Notes under the pieces: generated by a model
Seen by the model: the letters and a program-made list of their open reading frames with translations, nothing else
Databases searched by the model: none
Told to the model about the DNA's origin: nothing
Translations under genes and position numbers: made by a program
From: a virus
Virus record (IMG/VR): IMGVR_UViG_3300033571_008036
Span: 1 to 52,462 of that record
Length of the DNA: 52,462 nt
Strand: one strand, 5' to 3'
In this document: one piece after another, positions 1 to 8,629 of the stretch
How positions within the stretch are numbered: the stretch's first letter is position 1
Layout of the letters: each line of letters starts with the position of its first letter

Positions 1-1434
1 ACTCAAATGCAAAGTGCTATGGCACAATTGAGTAATACATTTCAATCTTTTAAACAGATTCTTGCTGATATTTTGACCCCGGTTGTAAATGTGGCGGTCA
101 AGTTATTGATTCCAGCATTGAAAATAGCTCTTGTTGTTTTCAACTTATTGTTAGTTCCAATTAAAGTATTGGCTAATGCATTGTACAAAATGTGGGAACC
201 AATTGAACCGTTGGTGCAATCATTTAGTGACTCATTAGATGGTGCAAATAAATTTATCGAGGAAATTGTACAAAAGGGAATTGATTTTGGGGTAGTGTTC
301 TTAAAAATCAATTCAGCGGTTATGTTATTTGGCGCATCGTTCAGAACATTTTTAAATCCAATTGAGTTGGTATTTAAAGGAATTGGTGGAATATTTTCAA
401 TGATTAACTCGGGAGCAACTCGTTTACCGGGTCCAATTAGAGGAATAATTAGTGCATTTGGAAGTGCATCTGGAGTGGTTGGTAAATTTGCATCCGGATT
501 CGGAAACGTGGGACGTATTGTAGGTTTGTTGGGTACCGCTGGAAAGGCTATACCAGTTGTAGGAACTGTTATTACTATAATACAAGCTGCAATTGGGTTA
601 GTTAGTCGTTTGATGAAAGGCATGAACTTCTTTGATGCGTTGGGCGAAACGATGTATGACGTATTTGTTGGACCATTTGAGTTACTGGTTGATTTGTTAG
701 CAAAGATACCGTTTGTCGGAAAGTTTTTTGAAATGTTGAAACCGATATTTCCAGCCATAAAAACAGCGTTGATGGATGTAATGGGATATTTCAAAGACGG
801 ATTTGAAACGATAAAAGACTTGTTTTCCGGAAAAGATATTTTGAAAAACTTGATGAAACTTGGCGCAACAATATTATCCTATATTTATTTTATTCCGGTA
901 GTATTGTTTAAAACACTTACCAACTTGTTTCCTGATTTGTTTTCGACGATTGGCAATACATTGATTAAAGGTCTGACTTCATTCGGACAAATGTGGTATG
1001 ATATATTTATTCAGCCATGGGTTAACGCTTGGAATTTTATATCTGATTTATTTGTCGGAAAAAGCAACTCAACCTTGGGTGATGGAATTATCAAAGGATT
1101 GGTCGGTGTAGGATCTGCTATATTGAGTATTTTCACCTCTCCTTTTGAATTCATTTTTGAAATGATAATGAAAGGATTTTCTTCAATTGGTCAGTTCATA
1201 CAAAACGTATTGAGTGTACCATTCAAAATTGTTGGTAAACTTATTGGTGTTGAGACGGGAGGTATTGGTGGTGGTGCTGAACAAGCCACAGAAACACAAA
1301 ATAGTGTAATCACAGCAATAGAACAAACCAATCAAAAACTTGATACGCTTATCAGTTTAATGATGAACGGTGGTATTGCTGTAAATCTTGATGGTAGAAA
1401 AGTAAGTGAACAACTTGCTATCGCAAGTTCATAA
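1..1434 (+). CDS. Tail tape measure protein, C-terminal part (5' truncated by window edge)
   Basis: The frame is open to the first base, so this is the C-terminal part of a longer protein; about 477 residues are visible. It consists of long stretches of hydrophobic and small residues (many G/A/V/I/F) interrupted by short amphipathic helices, without enzyme motifs. This is typical of the membrane-active C-terminal half of phage tape measure proteins, which set tail length and enter the host envelope during DNA ejection. The last 40 residues form a polar helix. It is followed 9 bp later by baseplate-type genes, the usual order (tape measure, then LysM/hub proteins) in contractile tails. Tape measure is an inference from composition and context; a baseplate-associated membrane protein is the alternative. 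Confidence 0.6.
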   Translation, partial: TQMQSAMAQLSNTFQSFKQILADILTPVVNVAVKLLIPALKIALVVFNLLLVPIKVLANALYKMWEPIEPLVQSFSDSLDGANKFIEEIVQKGIDFGVVFLKINSAVMLFGASFRTFLNPIELVFKGIGGIFSMINSGATRLPGPIRGIISAFGSASGVVGKFASGFGNVGRIVGLLGTAGKAIPVVGTVITIIQAAIGLVSRLMKGMNFFDALGETMYDVFVGPFELLVDLLAKIPFVGKFFEMLKPIFPAIKTALMDVMGYFKDGFETIKDLFSGKDILKNLMKLGATILSYIYFIPVVLFKTLTNLFPDLFSTIGNTLIKGLTSFGQMWYDIFIQPWVNAWNFISDLFVGKSNSTLGDGIIKGLVGVGSAILSIFTSPFEFIFEMIMKGFSSIGQFIQNVLSVPFKIVGKLIGVETGGIGGGAEQATETQNSVITAIEQTNQKLDTLISLMMNGGIAVNLDGRKVSEQLAIASS

Positions 1435-1443
1435 TTATAGAAT

Positions 1444-4068
1444 ATGGCTGATCAAATTCAAAGAAACTCAATTGCGTTTCCACTAGAAACTCGTTATAAT
1501 AACGCAGCTAGTTCGCCTACGCCTGGTAGTGAACCAAGAGATAGTCGTAGAATGGTACCACCAATTAATAAGGTGCCATCTGATTATCCATTGGGTGCTG
1601 CTCCCGGTAAGGTCGAAAAGTTATATATCACCAATAACAAACAAATCTTAACCAGATTCACTGGAAAAACTGATTATGCCAACAGTTTGTTAAAATTTGG
1701 CCCTCGTCAACCGTTTCTTTGGTATAATCCAAATGAAGGAAATAGTGGAACGAATGCTATTAAGAAGTATGATAGTCGTGCGTTTCCTATAGGATCTGCT
1801 TTACAAGACGTTGTACGTATTTCAAAGTTCAGTGTATCGGGTAACGGTGTAATATTTTCATTAAAACAGTTGTTGTTGCAGAACCTACAACCATTTAACG
1901 AAACCAATTTATACAATCCTTTGATGCCTATTGTGGCGGCAGCACGGCCAGGCACGCTTGGATTGCTTCCAAGACCAACTCGTCACATTGACTTAAGTGG
2001 AGGTATTCTTGGTGCTTTGGCAAGTGTGGTAGGATTTAGTGTGAGCAATGGAATTTCTTCACCGAAGGGCACAGTTGGTGCGGGAAAACGTGATGAATCT
2101 GACGATTCTCCATTATCAAAACAGTCCGCTGGTGGTGGTAAGGGTCTTTTGAGAGGAAAAACTGCTTCGTCGGGATATAACTCTCTTGCGTCAAGATGGG
2201 GTGGTAATGCACAAAAGAATAGTTTTTTAAAGTCTATTGCAGCATCGGTGTTTCCATCATTGATTAATAGTAAACAACCGGAGAAAACTGGATATAGAGC
2301 AGATGAAGGTGCGTATGGAATGATGATTTCTGATTTAAAAGGTAAATTTACAAAACGTCATGTAATTACTGGTGCGGAAATTACATTAAATCAGTTGTGG
2401 ATTGCTGGAAGTACCAGTGGTGGACCAAAAAATATCAGAAAACAAGGTAAAGAAGCACCACAAAATCGTAAACTTGTATTTGTGGATGGCACAGATCAGA
2501 AAATTTCTGGAACGGATATCACTGGACCAACCATCAATGACAAAACCACCGGTTTCAAGTTTGAAAAAGATGTAGATGATGTTGAAAAATATGGAAAATC
2601 TATAGGTATTGAACCATCTCGTAAAGAGGGTTCAAATAATTTCAAGTTTTCTATAATGTTGATGAACTATAAAAAGTTTCTTGACAAACCAAATAAGTTT
2701 CCAACAAAAATGGATGTATATCCATTGGATTTGACTAACGCAGATGAACCAACCATCATAATTGCACAGGAAAATTTCTATAAAAAGTATGGATTTGATA
2801 GTGTTCCATCAGTCGCTGTCATACCTACACTGTCAAACTTACCAACTCGTCAAGGAACTGGTGATGAAAAACGTGCTGCTTATTTGGTTGATGGCACGTA
2901 TTCAAAGAAACGTCAAGAAGTGGGTGGAAATGGCAATTTGGCCAACATTCTAAAGAACATGGAAGATGGAAAAGTCAAAAACGTTCCATCCGAAGTCACT
3001 GATTTGCCAGATCGTATCAATTCAACGCTTCAAACCAAGATTGAAGATCCGATCAATAAAGAAACAATTGATAACCTCAAGGAATTGGTCACAAAAATCA
3101 AAAATGCCGGATATTCAGTATCGTTTAATGACGCAGATACAAGAGTTATGTCAAGCCCTGACGCAACTTTGTACGGTATTGCTAAAGTAAAACAATCCAA
3201 TATCAATAATAAAAAGTATACTGACAGTTATAAAGATAACACACAGTTGTTGGATGGACTTGAACATTCTCGTAAGAACAGTCGTAAAATGGCAACATCA
3301 TATAAAGGTGATGATCTCAATAAACTGACCATTTTAGATAAAGACCGTACAATTTCTGATGAAACCGATGTATCTGGTTGGAGTACATACGATCCATATA
3401 ACGATGATTTGATTGCATTTTACTTTTATGATATGGTCAATGAAAAGTATATACCATTCAGAGCATCTGTTACCGGAATAAATGACAGTTTTCAAGCAGA
3501 ATGGGCAAATTACAAATATATTGGTCGTGCTGACAAACAATATGTGTATGACGGCATAACTCGTCAGTTGAGTTTCAGTTTCAAGGTAATTGCCAGCAGC
3601 GTTAAAGAATTGTTACCAATGTGGAAACGTATCAATTATTTGTGCGGATTAACAATGCCTGCAAATTATACATCTGCACCAAGTCAAGGTGATGGAAGTG
3701 AAAGTCAGTTTATGATTCCTGCCTTTGTTTTATTGACTCTGGGTGATATGTACAAAGAACAGCCTATTGTAATTAACCGTGTAGGAATTTCTATACCTGA
3801 AGGTGCATCATGGGAAACCGTGAGTGAAAACTCAGAACAAGATTGGTCTTATTTGAACAATATCATTACATGGACTGGTTCAAAAGGAAAAGTTGCTCAG
3901 TTTCCAAGAGAAGTTGAAATATCAGTTGATTTGACTCCATTGTTCAAGGAACGTCCTGTTACTGGAATGGCCAACTTTGGACATGCACCAAGAGATGCAA
4001 CAAATGTGGAACAAACCACTGGATATAATAACAAATTTTCATCTGGATTGACAGTGAATCGACTATAA
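1444..4068 (+). CDS. Large tail/baseplate structural protein (874 aa)
   Basis: Large soluble protein with no signal peptide or membrane segment. The N-terminal 100 residues are Pro/Ser/Asn-rich and probably flexible; residues 200-260 are Gly/Ser/Lys-rich. The last ~220 residues look like a compact fold, with the stretch WANYKYIGRADKQYVYDG followed by a beta-rich segment and LPMWKRINYLCGLTMPA, a pattern I associate with baseplate/tube-initiator-type tail proteins encoded next to LysM proteins. It lies between the tape measure and a LysM/gp53-like gene, so it most likely sits at the tail tube-baseplate junction. The start has no Shine-Dalgarno; the leader is A/T-rich. The exact T4 counterpart (gp48/gp54 or another) cannot be decided from sequence alone. 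Confidence 0.55.
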   Translation: MADQIQRNSIAFPLETRYNNAASSPTPGSEPRDSRRMVPPINKVPSDYPLGAAPGKVEKLYITNNKQILTRFTGKTDYANSLLKFGPRQPFLWYNPNEGNSGTNAIKKYDSRAFPIGSALQDVVRISKFSVSGNGVIFSLKQLLLQNLQPFNETNLYNPLMPIVAAARPGTLGLLPRPTRHIDLSGGILGALASVVGFSVSNGISSPKGTVGAGKRDESDDSPLSKQSAGGGKGLLRGKTASSGYNSLASRWGGNAQKNSFLKSIAASVFPSLINSKQPEKTGYRADEGAYGMMISDLKGKFTKRHVITGAEITLNQLWIAGSTSGGPKNIRKQGKEAPQNRKLVFVDGTDQKISGTDITGPTINDKTTGFKFEKDVDDVEKYGKSIGIEPSRKEGSNNFKFSIMLMNYKKFLDKPNKFPTKMDVYPLDLTNADEPTIIIAQENFYKKYGFDSVPSVAVIPTLSNLPTRQGTGDEKRAAYLVDGTYSKKRQEVGGNGNLANILKNMEDGKVKNVPSEVTDLPDRINSTLQTKIEDPINKETIDNLKELVTKIKNAGYSVSFNDADTRVMSSPDATLYGIAKVKQSNINNKKYTDSYKDNTQLLDGLEHSRKNSRKMATSYKGDDLNKLTILDKDRTISDETDVSGWSTYDPYNDDLIAFYFYDMVNEKYIPFRASVTGINDSFQAEWANYKYIGRADKQYVYDGITRQLSFSFKVIASSVKELLPMWKRINYLCGLTMPANYTSAPSQGDGSESQFMIPAFVLLTLGDMYKEQPIVINRVGISIPEGASWETVSENSEQDWSYLNNIITWTGSKGKVAQFPREVEISVDLTPLFKERPVTGMANFGHAPRDATNVEQTTGYNNKFSSGLTVNRL

Positions 4069-4078
4069 TTATTGATGT

Positions 4079-4375
4079 ATGAGATACGAAACAACCGTCA
4101 ACATTAAAAAAAGATGGGATGGCAAAAGATACTTTGGAACACGTTTATATCCAAATATTCCCGTTGATCCGAGTGATATTTATATTGTCACAAATGAAAC
4201 CGATACATTAGACAATCTTGCATTTAAGTATTACAAGAATCCATCGTTATGGTGGATTATTGCACAAGCTAATAGTATTGGTAAAGGAAAGATTTCGGTT
4301 CCTGCCGGATTACAATTACGAGTTCCAACCAAGATCAACACGATACTTAACAATTATAAGTTACTCAATTCTTAA
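4079..4375 (+). CDS. LysM-like baseplate protein (gp53-like)
   Basis: A 98-residue protein whose core (about residues 36-83) matches the LysM-type pattern: an ITV-like strand (IYIVTNETDTLDNLAFKYY), then WWIIAQANSI and a PAGLQLRVP turn. This is the architecture of small baseplate wedge proteins (gp53 family) and of the LysM adaptor proteins between tape measure and hub in contractile injection machines. The N-terminal 35 residues (TTVNIKKRWDGKRYFGTRLYP) are beta-rich. It lies 10 bp after the large tail protein and 5 bp before the hub-like gene, so co-expression is likely. A lysozyme is unlikely because no catalytic domain is present. Confidence 0.7.
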   Translation: MRYETTVNIKKRWDGKRYFGTRLYPNIPVDPSDIYIVTNETDTLDNLAFKYYKNPSLWWIIAQANSIGKGKISVPAGLQLRVPTKINTILNNYKLLNS

Positions 4376-4380
4376 TAGTT

Positions 4381-6831
4381 ATGGCCACCCGATTTGTAGC
4401 ACCATTTGAAATTCAACCGATTCCCAAGTACGTTCGTGAAGAACTTGAACGTCGTGAACGTGATGTTGGTATGAATTTTATTTCCAACACGATTGCAAGT
4501 TGGGATGATGATGGAAATTGGAATACATACAAAGGACCAATGCGTTGTTGGGTTCGTGTGTGTTCCAACGGTATTGGAGAACCACGATATGGTTCTAAAG
4601 AAGGATTTATTATGGGTGGTGCTAATGGTTTTTATAAAGACTATGGCTTTAACGCATCAACATATTCAAAGACCGAGACAGTATTAGGAGTCACTCCAAC
4701 AGGTGATGAACATAAAATTGACAATGAAAATGCAATAGACAGCATTGCCATCAGTAAACATGTACCACCTCCGGGCATTATTAGTATTGATGCAGTAATG
4801 CAAAAGTCGATGTATCGTCAAGTAACTATAAAATGGAAGTGTTACTCTAAAGATCATTTAAATTATATGACGCCATATTTTATGTCACCTGGCGTTTCTA
4901 TGTTTATTGAATGGGGGTGGAACCATTACAATCCAAATTGTTTATTGAATTTGACTGATGTAGGAAAACCTGCAACAATGAAAGATTCGGTTGACGATAA
5001 AACACCGGGGCCAACCGGTGACCCAGATGACCCCAGAAAAACAGCAGGAGTTGGATTACTAGGAGTTTATACTGATCCTCTTCAACAGCAATTGATTGTT
5101 GAAGATGGTAAAGGATCGTATGAATTAACATGCGGTATTATTACTAGTTTTGATTATTCTTTACAGTCAGATGGTTCATATGATTGTACCACTGAGATCA
5201 AGAGTAATAGTTTTATTTACAGTGGTGTACAAACACGAAGCAATGCCCTTGCATCAACTTCTTCTGCCGATAATAAAGGTAATAAGAAACCAGAACCGGT
5301 TAAAACTCTTAAGGAGTATATTGAAAATGACTTCAAGTCTTTGCCAAAAACGGTATTGACGGGGTTGAATACTAAGAATCCACTGTTTCCAATTCCCGGT
5401 TGGCCCGGACCTGAGACAAGAGTGTTTATTCCAAGAAATTTGGACACCTCAAATGATCCTCGTACTAAGATTGACAATGTAACGAAATACAGTTTTGACT
5501 CTGGTGCAAGCGATGAGTTTTGGATTACAATGGGATTATTTGTTGACATCATCAACAAATTTTGTACAGCAGAATCGACAAAGAATGGTGCCACGTTTAA
5601 TCAAGTTGATATCAAATCTTCGTGGATTGGTGGACATAAAAATATGATCAGTACTGATGGTAAGGTATTATTGATACCAAATTCACAAGCACCAAATATT
5701 TCTCCATCGGTGGAAGATCGTGGTAATTCTAAAAATTACCAAACGCCAACGACACAGCAAGATGGATCAAATTCAACATCCGCAAGTGAAGCTGACAAAA
5801 CGATGCAGTCAATATTTAATAGCACTGTTCGTCAAGATCTAAATGAAATCGTTAATTACTTTAGAATAAAACACGGTGGAATGAATCCGGGTGATGTTGA
5901 ATTTCCATCAAAACAATATGATTATAATATTGGTAAATTGGAGAATATCTATATTCATAAAGACGTAGTAATTAAAGCAATTGAAAAGTCAGAAACCGTA
6001 ACGGATATATTGAATTTCGTTATGAATAAACTGTCTGAAGCAGTTAACGGAATGTGGAAGTTCAGTTTGATTCAATATGGACCATCCAATTCATTATTGT
6101 CAATTATTGATACTGATTCGTTTAACTTAAAACGACTACAAGAATTGAATTCTGATAAAAAGCCATACTTGTATTTTTTCAAAAATCGTGCAAGTAGAAA
6201 CAATATACAGTCTTTAAACTTTAGTGTTAAGTTGAGTGATAAAGTTGCAACATCTGTGATGTATAACTCTCCCAAGGATAACAAGACTTCAGTGCCTATG
6301 AAGAATCCATTTGGATTTGTCACAAGGGACCGTTTTTATAAATTGACACAAAGTGAATCGTATTTGACACCAAAAGATAAAGAACTATTACTCAAGGATA
6401 GCCAGAATAAAGAACTAGAACGAAACCGTTTGGATCAACAAAAGGCGATACAAAAGGAACGTGATGTTAAATCTGGAGCGTATATTGTTGGTGTCGTCAC
6501 AAGAGAAAATGGAGCTGAAAAGACGTATATTCGTAAGTTGGTATTAACTCAAAAAGACTTATTTACGTTATTAGTTAATGATAAAGATCCAAATAACGCG
6601 TCAATTAATTCGTTTCCACAACCGGGAATTAAAGCTGAAATCACTTTGACTGGAATTGGAGGATTCAAGACGTTTCAAATTTTTGGAATTGACAATCTAC
6701 CGGAACCATATGATAAAGACATATTGTTTCAAGTCGAAGATGTGAAACATAATTTACAGAGTAATGGTATGTGGACCACTACATTGACAGCTGGTATACG
6801 TCCAACTAAAGGATTGAATATTTCATTATGA
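4381..6831 (+). CDS. Baseplate hub-like tail protein (816 aa)
   Basis: Large beta-rich protein without enzyme motifs. Its final ~35 residues contain FQVEDVKHNLQSNGMWTTTL, the pattern (V-x-H-x(n)-W-x-T-x-L) found at the end of hub proteins of the gp27/gpD type, which form the trimeric ring under the tail tube. The N-terminal 150 residues contain aromatic segments such as MFIEWGWNHYN. Residues ~460-480 are Ser/Thr/Gln-rich and look like a linker, and residues ~660-690 form a highly charged helix. Gene order (tape measure, LysM, then this gene) fits a hub. Its stop overlaps the start of the next gene in an ATGA arrangement. The hub role is a structural inference; a peripheral wedge protein remains possible. 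Confidence 0.5.
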   Translation: MATRFVAPFEIQPIPKYVREELERRERDVGMNFISNTIASWDDDGNWNTYKGPMRCWVRVCSNGIGEPRYGSKEGFIMGGANGFYKDYGFNASTYSKTETVLGVTPTGDEHKIDNENAIDSIAISKHVPPPGIISIDAVMQKSMYRQVTIKWKCYSKDHLNYMTPYFMSPGVSMFIEWGWNHYNPNCLLNLTDVGKPATMKDSVDDKTPGPTGDPDDPRKTAGVGLLGVYTDPLQQQLIVEDGKGSYELTCGIITSFDYSLQSDGSYDCTTEIKSNSFIYSGVQTRSNALASTSSADNKGNKKPEPVKTLKEYIENDFKSLPKTVLTGLNTKNPLFPIPGWPGPETRVFIPRNLDTSNDPRTKIDNVTKYSFDSGASDEFWITMGLFVDIINKFCTAESTKNGATFNQVDIKSSWIGGHKNMISTDGKVLLIPNSQAPNISPSVEDRGNSKNYQTPTTQQDGSNSTSASEADKTMQSIFNSTVRQDLNEIVNYFRIKHGGMNPGDVEFPSKQYDYNIGKLENIYIHKDVVIKAIEKSETVTDILNFVMNKLSEAVNGMWKFSLIQYGPSNSLLSIIDTDSFNLKRLQELNSDKKPYLYFFKNRASRNNIQSLNFSVKLSDKVATSVMYNSPKDNKTSVPMKNPFGFVTRDRFYKLTQSESYLTPKDKELLLKDSQNKELERNRLDQQKAIQKERDVKSGAYIVGVVTRENGAEKTYIRKLVLTQKDLFTLLVNDKDPNNASINSFPQPGIKAEITLTGIGGFKTFQIFGIDNLPEPYDKDILFQVEDVKHNLQSNGMWTTTLTAGIRPTKGLNISL

Positions 6832-7205
6832 TTGACTTAAATAAGTATATCAATTTGGCGGGTGAGAGTATACCACCGATATTTCCACGTGCGTATTTAT
6901 TTTCGTCTAATGATATTGATTATTCGATACCATATACTCGTAGATATTTTGTAAAAAAGATCAACGACAACGACGTAATTGAAGTTAAGGGTGACAATTT
7001 CAAAACATTGCCGGGAAATATTTATCAAAAAACAAGTATTACTTGGCAGATATCTGGAGTTCCACGTAATGTAAAACAAAATGGAAACATAACGCAGGAG
7101 GGTGCGTTTGAGTACAATAAAAAACAGGTAAGATTAGCAGAAAAAGAAATGCCAGGTTTAACTTCAAAGATTAGTGAAAATTATTTGGCTGGGTTTAAAA
7201 GTTGA
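6828..7205 (+). CDS. Small protein of the tail cluster, unknown function
   Basis: A 125-residue soluble protein starting inside the stop codon of the hub-like gene (ATGA overlap), so it is probably translated by coupling. The sequence is beta-rich in the middle (ITWQISGVPRNV) with a charged helical end. I recognise no family. Position and coupling suggest a tail or baseplate accessory protein, or an assembly chaperone for the hub. It closes the tail operon: a promoter-like sequence begins right at its stop codon and points into the polymerase gene. Confidence 0.6.
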   Translation: MIDLNKYINLAGESIPPIFPRAYLFSSNDIDYSIPYTRRYFVKKINDNDVIEVKGDNFKTLPGNIYQKTSITWQISGVPRNVKQNGNITQEGAFEYNKKQVRLAEKEMPGLTSKISENYLAGFKS

Positions 7206-7230
7206 CTTTTACAGATGGTTAAGATATGGT
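7202..7230 (+). promoter_or_regulatory. Predicted sigma70-like promoter for the PolA-like gene
   Basis: TTGACT at 7202-7207, 17 bp spacer, TATGGT at 7225-7230. It begins over the stop codon of the last tail gene. The -10 box ends only 8 bases before the ATG at 7239, so transcription would begin at or just before the start codon. The same TTGACT box occurs at several other gene starts in this window, which supports it. Confidence 0.5.
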
Positions 7231-7238
7231 TATTGTAA

Positions 7239-8579
7239 ATGAACACTTTAGCACAAATCTCATCTGAAATTGGCAAGAGAGATGTTATTTTAGATGTCAT
7301 TCCACTGTGCGAATGTGTACATCCTGCTGCCACTGATCCTTGTTTGGCTCTGATTAAAGTTATTGATGTCGATAAATTTTTTTGTATTCATATTAACAGT
7401 TACGACTGTGGCGTGTTTCATACAAAATACGAAGTCGAACAATTGTTGAATAAACTACGTGGACGTATTTTTTGTTTTTCTAAACGAAAAGTTTTACATC
7501 AACTTGAGGTTGACAATCTACTAGATTTGTCATTGGTAAGTTTTATTGAAACGGGTGATGTGTTTGATCAAGATGAATATGACACGTCTTCACATTTGTT
7601 TTTTAAAAACAAGTATCAAAATCATAACGAGTTGAATAAAATCATTCCTTCTAACAATCACATATCACGATTTTTGGATATGTGTGAAGACGTTAAGTCT
7701 TATGTTAAGAAGAAATACGAAGATTCGTATTATGAGGTGAATAAGTCGATCATTGAAACATTGCAATCAATTGAATCACATGGGTTACAAATTGACACAG
7801 ATGAATTTTCAAAACACTTTTCTGACAAAGATCATTTGGTAGTGAATAAACGTGTATATACTGAATATAACATTTTTACATCTACGGGCCGTCCTAGCAA
7901 TCGTTTTGGTGGCATTAACTATTCTGCATTGAATAAGGAGAATGAATGTCGCAAGAGTTTTGTATCCCGATTTGGTAATGATGGTGTATTGGTGATGTTG
8001 GATTATAGTGCGTATCATCCTCATATTATTGGAAAGTTGATTCGGTATGATTTTCCAAAAGATGTGAATATCTATGAGTATTTGGGTCGATATTACTTCA
8101 AAACCGAAAATCTTTCCGAAGATCAGTTGAAGAAGTCGAAAACGTTAACGTTCCAACAATTGTATGGTTCTATTTCGGAAGAATACGCTAAAATTCCTTA
8201 TTTTGCGAAGATCTGTGAGTACATTCAACATCGATGGGAGTTTTTTAATGAATTTGGATATATAGAAACGCCAATCTTTAAGAGACCAATTACAAAGAAT
8301 CATTTGAAAGATGCAAATCCGAACAAGTTGTTCAACTATATTCTTCAAGCATCTGAAACTGAATATTCTGTACAAAGTTTGACTGATATTAATCGGTATT
8401 TGACGGATAAATTGACAAAACCAATTTTGTATACGTATGATTCAATGTTGTTTGATGTGAACAAGTCAGAAGGAAAATCGGTATTATTAGAGATTGTGAG
8501 ATTGATGCAAAATCAAGGATTTCCTACAAAATGTTATTTTGGACACAATTATCATGATATGCAAACTGTAACTATTTAA
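7239..8579 (+). CDS. Minimal family A (Pol I-like) DNA polymerase
   Basis: A 446-residue protein carrying the polymerase motifs of family A in order: TSTGRPSN (214-221, the TGRLSS-type motif), motif A DYSAYHPHIIGKL (255-267), motif B KTLTFQQLYG (301-310, with the K and YG of the O helix), an NYILQASETE segment (366-375) and motif C YDSMLFDV (400-407). The two metal-binding aspartates are present (D255, D401). Unusual points: the residue matching the steric-gate Glu of E. coli Pol I is His260, and the HDE of motif C is YDS. Family A enzymes normally have 550-900 residues; here the N-terminal ~170 residues show no clear exonuclease motifs and the thumb looks reduced. It stands alone between tail and replication genes. 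A specialised polymerase for repair or end-filling is possible, but that is speculation. Confidence 0.75.
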   Translation: MNTLAQISSEIGKRDVILDVIPLCECVHPAATDPCLALIKVIDVDKFFCIHINSYDCGVFHTKYEVEQLLNKLRGRIFCFSKRKVLHQLEVDNLLDLSLVSFIETGDVFDQDEYDTSSHLFFKNKYQNHNELNKIIPSNNHISRFLDMCEDVKSYVKKKYEDSYYEVNKSIIETLQSIESHGLQIDTDEFSKHFSDKDHLVVNKRVYTEYNIFTSTGRPSNRFGGINYSALNKENECRKSFVSRFGNDGVLVMLDYSAYHPHIIGKLIRYDFPKDVNIYEYLGRYYFKTENLSEDQLKKSKTLTFQQLYGSISEEYAKIPYFAKICEYIQHRWEFFNEFGYIETPIFKRPITKNHLKDANPNKLFNYILQASETEYSVQSLTDINRYLTDKLTKPILYTYDSMLFDVNKSEGKSVLLEIVRLMQNQGFPTKCYFGHNYHDMQTVTI

Positions 8580-8599
8580 AAAGTTCAGTTTTGGTAAGA

Positions 8600-8626
8600 G
8601 ACACAATATTTATTACATATTGTGTC
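8600..8626 (+). promoter_or_regulatory. Perfect 10-bp hairpin directly before a start codon
   Basis: GACACAATAT (8600-8609) and ATATTGTGTC (8617-8626) form a perfect 10-bp stem with a 7-base loop, ending three bases before the ATG at 8630. There is no T tract, so it is not a standard terminator. It could control translation of the next gene or be a protein operator in DNA. The repeat is seen directly; the function is inferred. Confidence 0.45.
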
Positions 8627-8629
8627 GTC

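Noticed and set aside
42-794. Minus-strand frame of 250 codons
   Set aside because: Antisense to the tape measure gene; Pro/Asn/Thr-rich composition is what the reverse of a Gly/Ile/Val-rich gene gives. No start context or coupling.
8591-8629. TTG start giving a 544-aa version of the unknown protein
   Set aside because: The extra codons run through a perfect hairpin; ATG 8630 is a normal start just after it.
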